Both the position numbers and the translations under genes were made by a program. A stretch of DNA of 64,000 nt from Sneathiella sp. P13V-1 (GTDB taxonomy: Bacteria; Pseudomonadota; Alphaproteobacteria; Sneathiellales; Sneathiellaceae). The DNA lies in NCBI RefSeq assembly GCF_015143595.1, contig NZ_WYEU01000006.1, positions 1-64,000 on the forward strand. The letters are read 5' to 3'. Every line of letters starts with the position of its first letter. Positions within the stretch are counted from its first letter, which is position 1. The notes under the pieces were generated by a model that worked only from the letters and a program-made list of their open reading frames with translations, searched no databases and was not told the origin of the DNA. Positions 62,698 to 64,000 of this stretch are shown one piece after another.

Positions 62698-63876
62698 TCA
62701 GGTTTTTCGAACGACACCTGAAGATTTTAGCGCCTGAATTTCATCGTCTGAAATTCCCATAGCTTTTAGGACATCATCGCTATGTTCACCAATACGTGGG
62801 CTGTGAGTTAGTTCATGACCTTGTTCGAACCCATCAAATCCTGGAATACGCGGTAACGGGATTTCACCCACCACATCATGCTTGACCCAACGGTAACTAT
62901 CCACCGCTTTAGGCTGTTCATCTTCAAGATAGTCTTTATATCCGTTGATCGGGCTTTGGATGACACCCGCATCGTTCAAGATTTTGGCCCATTCCTGCGT
63001 TGTTTTTTTCAAAAACTCAGCACGCAATTCTTTCATCAGTGGCTTTTCATTTACTACACGCTTTTCACGGCTGTCATAGTCAGAGTGATCAGCCAGATCA
63101 TCTCGGCCTAGCGCTTTACAAAGTGACGTGTAGTGGTGCTCTCTCATGACCGCAATACCAATATAACCATCGCTTGTTTGCATGGTACCAGCAGGCACGT
63201 AAAGGACATTAGGACTGCCCCCCTCCAAATGACTTTCCAGAATTTTAGCACTTTGAAAAGCTGCAGCCGCCTGCATCAGATTACTGTCAATATACCGGCC
63301 TTTACCTCGGATGGAGCGTGAAATGATCGCTTTCAAAAGGCTTTGATATGAGAACATGCCTGTCAGAAAATCGATGATTACCATACCTGTCTTCATGGGA
63401 AGACCGTTTTCATCGCGTGTGATGGACATCCAACCAGAGAAACCCTGAATAGCACTGTCTGTTACCGGACGATCGCTGTACGGACCTTCCTGCCCATAAC
63501 CAGTGACAGACAGGTAGATAACATTTTCGTTGTCTTTTTTGACACTGTCATAATCAAGGCCGAATTTCTTCATCACCCCTGGACGGAAGGATTCCAAGAC
63601 GATATCTGCTTTGGCCGCCATTTCTTTCGCCAAAGCCAGTCCTTTTTCAGATTTCAGATCTAGCGCGATCGACTTCTTACCAAGGTTGACGATCAAGGAA
63701 TGGGCACAGTGATCTTCATAAGTCGTACCAAGGGTTCGCGCCCAATCACCGTCAATCGGTTCAATTTTAGTCACCATCGCGCCAGCCTGCGCAAGCAACA
63801 TACCTGAATATGGCCCGGCAACGCCTTGGCTGAAATCAGCTACAATCAGCCCTTCAAGGGGTTTATCGTCGTTCAT
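62698..63876 (-). CDS. CaiB/BaiF family CoA-transferase
   Basis: A 392-residue class III CoA-transferase. Seen: LEGLIVADFSQGVAGPYSGM, KIEPIDGDWARTLGT, KKSIALDLKSEKGLAL, VLESFRPGVMKKFGLDYDSV, YLSVTGYGQEGPYSDRP and the catalytic Asp in GRYIDSNLMQAAA. It moves CoA between acids as in formyl-CoA or carnitinyl-CoA transferases; the acid is unknown. GTG 63882 is possible, but AGAGGATG before ATG 63876 decides the start. Single gene near the window end. Confidence 0.93.
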   Translation of the reverse strand: MNDDKPLEGLIVADFSQGVAGPYSGMLLAQAGAMVTKIEPIDGDWARTLGTTYEDHCAHSLIVNLGKKSIALDLKSEKGLALAKEMAAKADIVLESFRPGVMKKFGLDYDSVKKDNENVIYLSVTGYGQEGPYSDRPVTDSAIQGFSGWMSITRDENGLPMKTGMVIIDFLTGMFSYQSLLKAIISRSIRGKGRYIDSNLMQAAAAFQSAKILESHLEGGSPNVLYVPAGTMQTSDGYIGIAVMREHHYTSLCKALGRDDLADHSDYDSREKRVVNEKPLMKELRAEFLKKTTQEWAKILNDAGVIQSPINGYKDYLEDEQPKAVDSYRWVKHDVVGEIPLPRIPGFDGFEQGHELTHSPRIGEHSDDVLKAMGISDDEIQALKSSGVVRKT

Positions 63877-63913
63877 TATCACATCCTCTTTATGGGTGCT
63901 TTTTTGATAAGTT

Positions 63914-63926
63914 TGTAAATTTTACA
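63914..63926. promoter_or_regulatory. Inverted repeat upstream of CaiB/BaiF gene
   Basis: TGTAAA-T-TTTACA is a perfect inverted repeat 38-50 bp upstream of the start codon, where an operator for a repressor or activator would lie. No regulator gene for it is in the window. Confidence 0.35.
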
Positions 63927-64000
63927 TACCTCATACAAACAAATGAGGCCATCAAAAACGACAATGGCATGACAACTTTTATTCACAAATGAATTTAAAA

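Noticed and set aside
1-64000. tRNA, rRNA, CRISPR arrays, insertion sequences, prophage genes
   Set aside because: None seen: no spaced direct repeats, no transposase, integrase or phage motifs, no cloverleaf-like sequence in the intergenic gaps.

Overview
The window reads as chromosome of a free-living alphaproteobacterium, probably marine and aerobic, of moderate GC. The basis is the gene families: a 41-residue L36 of alphaproteobacterial type, GlcDEF, BdhA-type 3-hydroxybutyrate dehydrogenase, a C-P lyase operon with the alphaproteobacterial extras (DUF1045 and a hexapeptide acyltransferase), and a YdbH-YnbE-YdbL set. A Rhodospirillales/Sneathiella-like host is an inference only. Genes are tightly packed, with many 1-4 nt stop/start overlaps. 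I see no insertion sequence, prophage, CRISPR array, tRNA or rRNA.

Layout. 1-5397: 3' part of a giant secreted repeat protein with a von Willebrand A domain and C-terminal RTX repeats, closed by a bidirectional terminator. 5455-7925: a carboxylate-amine ligase and an N-formylglutamate amidohydrolase in one operon, then an unknown 156-residue protein. 8134-13589: pyruvate kinase facing glcDEF (glycolate oxidase). 13731-14956: rpmJ with a clear promoter, and a SAM methyltransferase. 15076-24392: acyl-CoA ligase, 5'-nucleotidase, HIT protein, TetR-DUF2332 pair, MaoC hydratase/acyl-CoA dehydrogenase operon divergent from a LysR regulator, and a crotonase. 24495-29819: a sensory block on one strand (hybrid histidine kinase with Hpt, hemerythrin, soluble chemoreceptor, stand-alone Aer-like PAS protein). 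30202-35794: iron-type alcohol dehydrogenase with a thioesterase, crotonase, uracil-DNA glycosylase-like protein, and an XRE-cupin regulator divergent from a BenE transporter with twin operators between them. 35815-42132: three glutathione transferases, a three-module flavoprotein (FMN barrel, FAD/NAD reductase, 2Fe-2S), a SnoaL-like protein, a TetR regulator with three candidate operators, and BdhA.

42208-53423 is the centrepiece, a complete phosphonate uptake and C-P lyase locus. phnF (repressor) is divergent from phnGHIJKLMN. A second operon, phnCDE-acyltransferase-DUF1045, runs toward it and the two meet tail to tail with a 15-bp overlap. Related TCTAGACAA sites lie upstream of both operons (candidate PhnF operators), with PHO-box-like repeats nearby. 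No phnP is present in the window; the DUF1045 protein carries the two HxT motifs of 2H phosphoesterases and may supply the missing cyclic-phosphodiesterase step.

53601-61539 is one long leftward run: ydbH-ynbE-ydbL (envelope phospholipid bridge), DUF427, mtnA, a class II aldolase (possible salvage of 5-deoxy-pentose by-products to DHAP) and two MFS transporters. The window closes with a Crp/Fnr regulator, a DUF2892 membrane protein and a CaiB/BaiF CoA-transferase.

Together the locus suggests a phosphate-scavenging heterotroph able to cleave phosphonates (potentially releasing methane from methylphosphonate), to oxidise glycolate and to handle varied acyl-CoAs. Nothing here is clearly a wholly new system. 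The most promising leads are the DUF1045 assignment, the split aerotaxis-type receptor block, the three-module flavoprotein with its glutathione transferases, and the mtnA-aldolase-transporter run.
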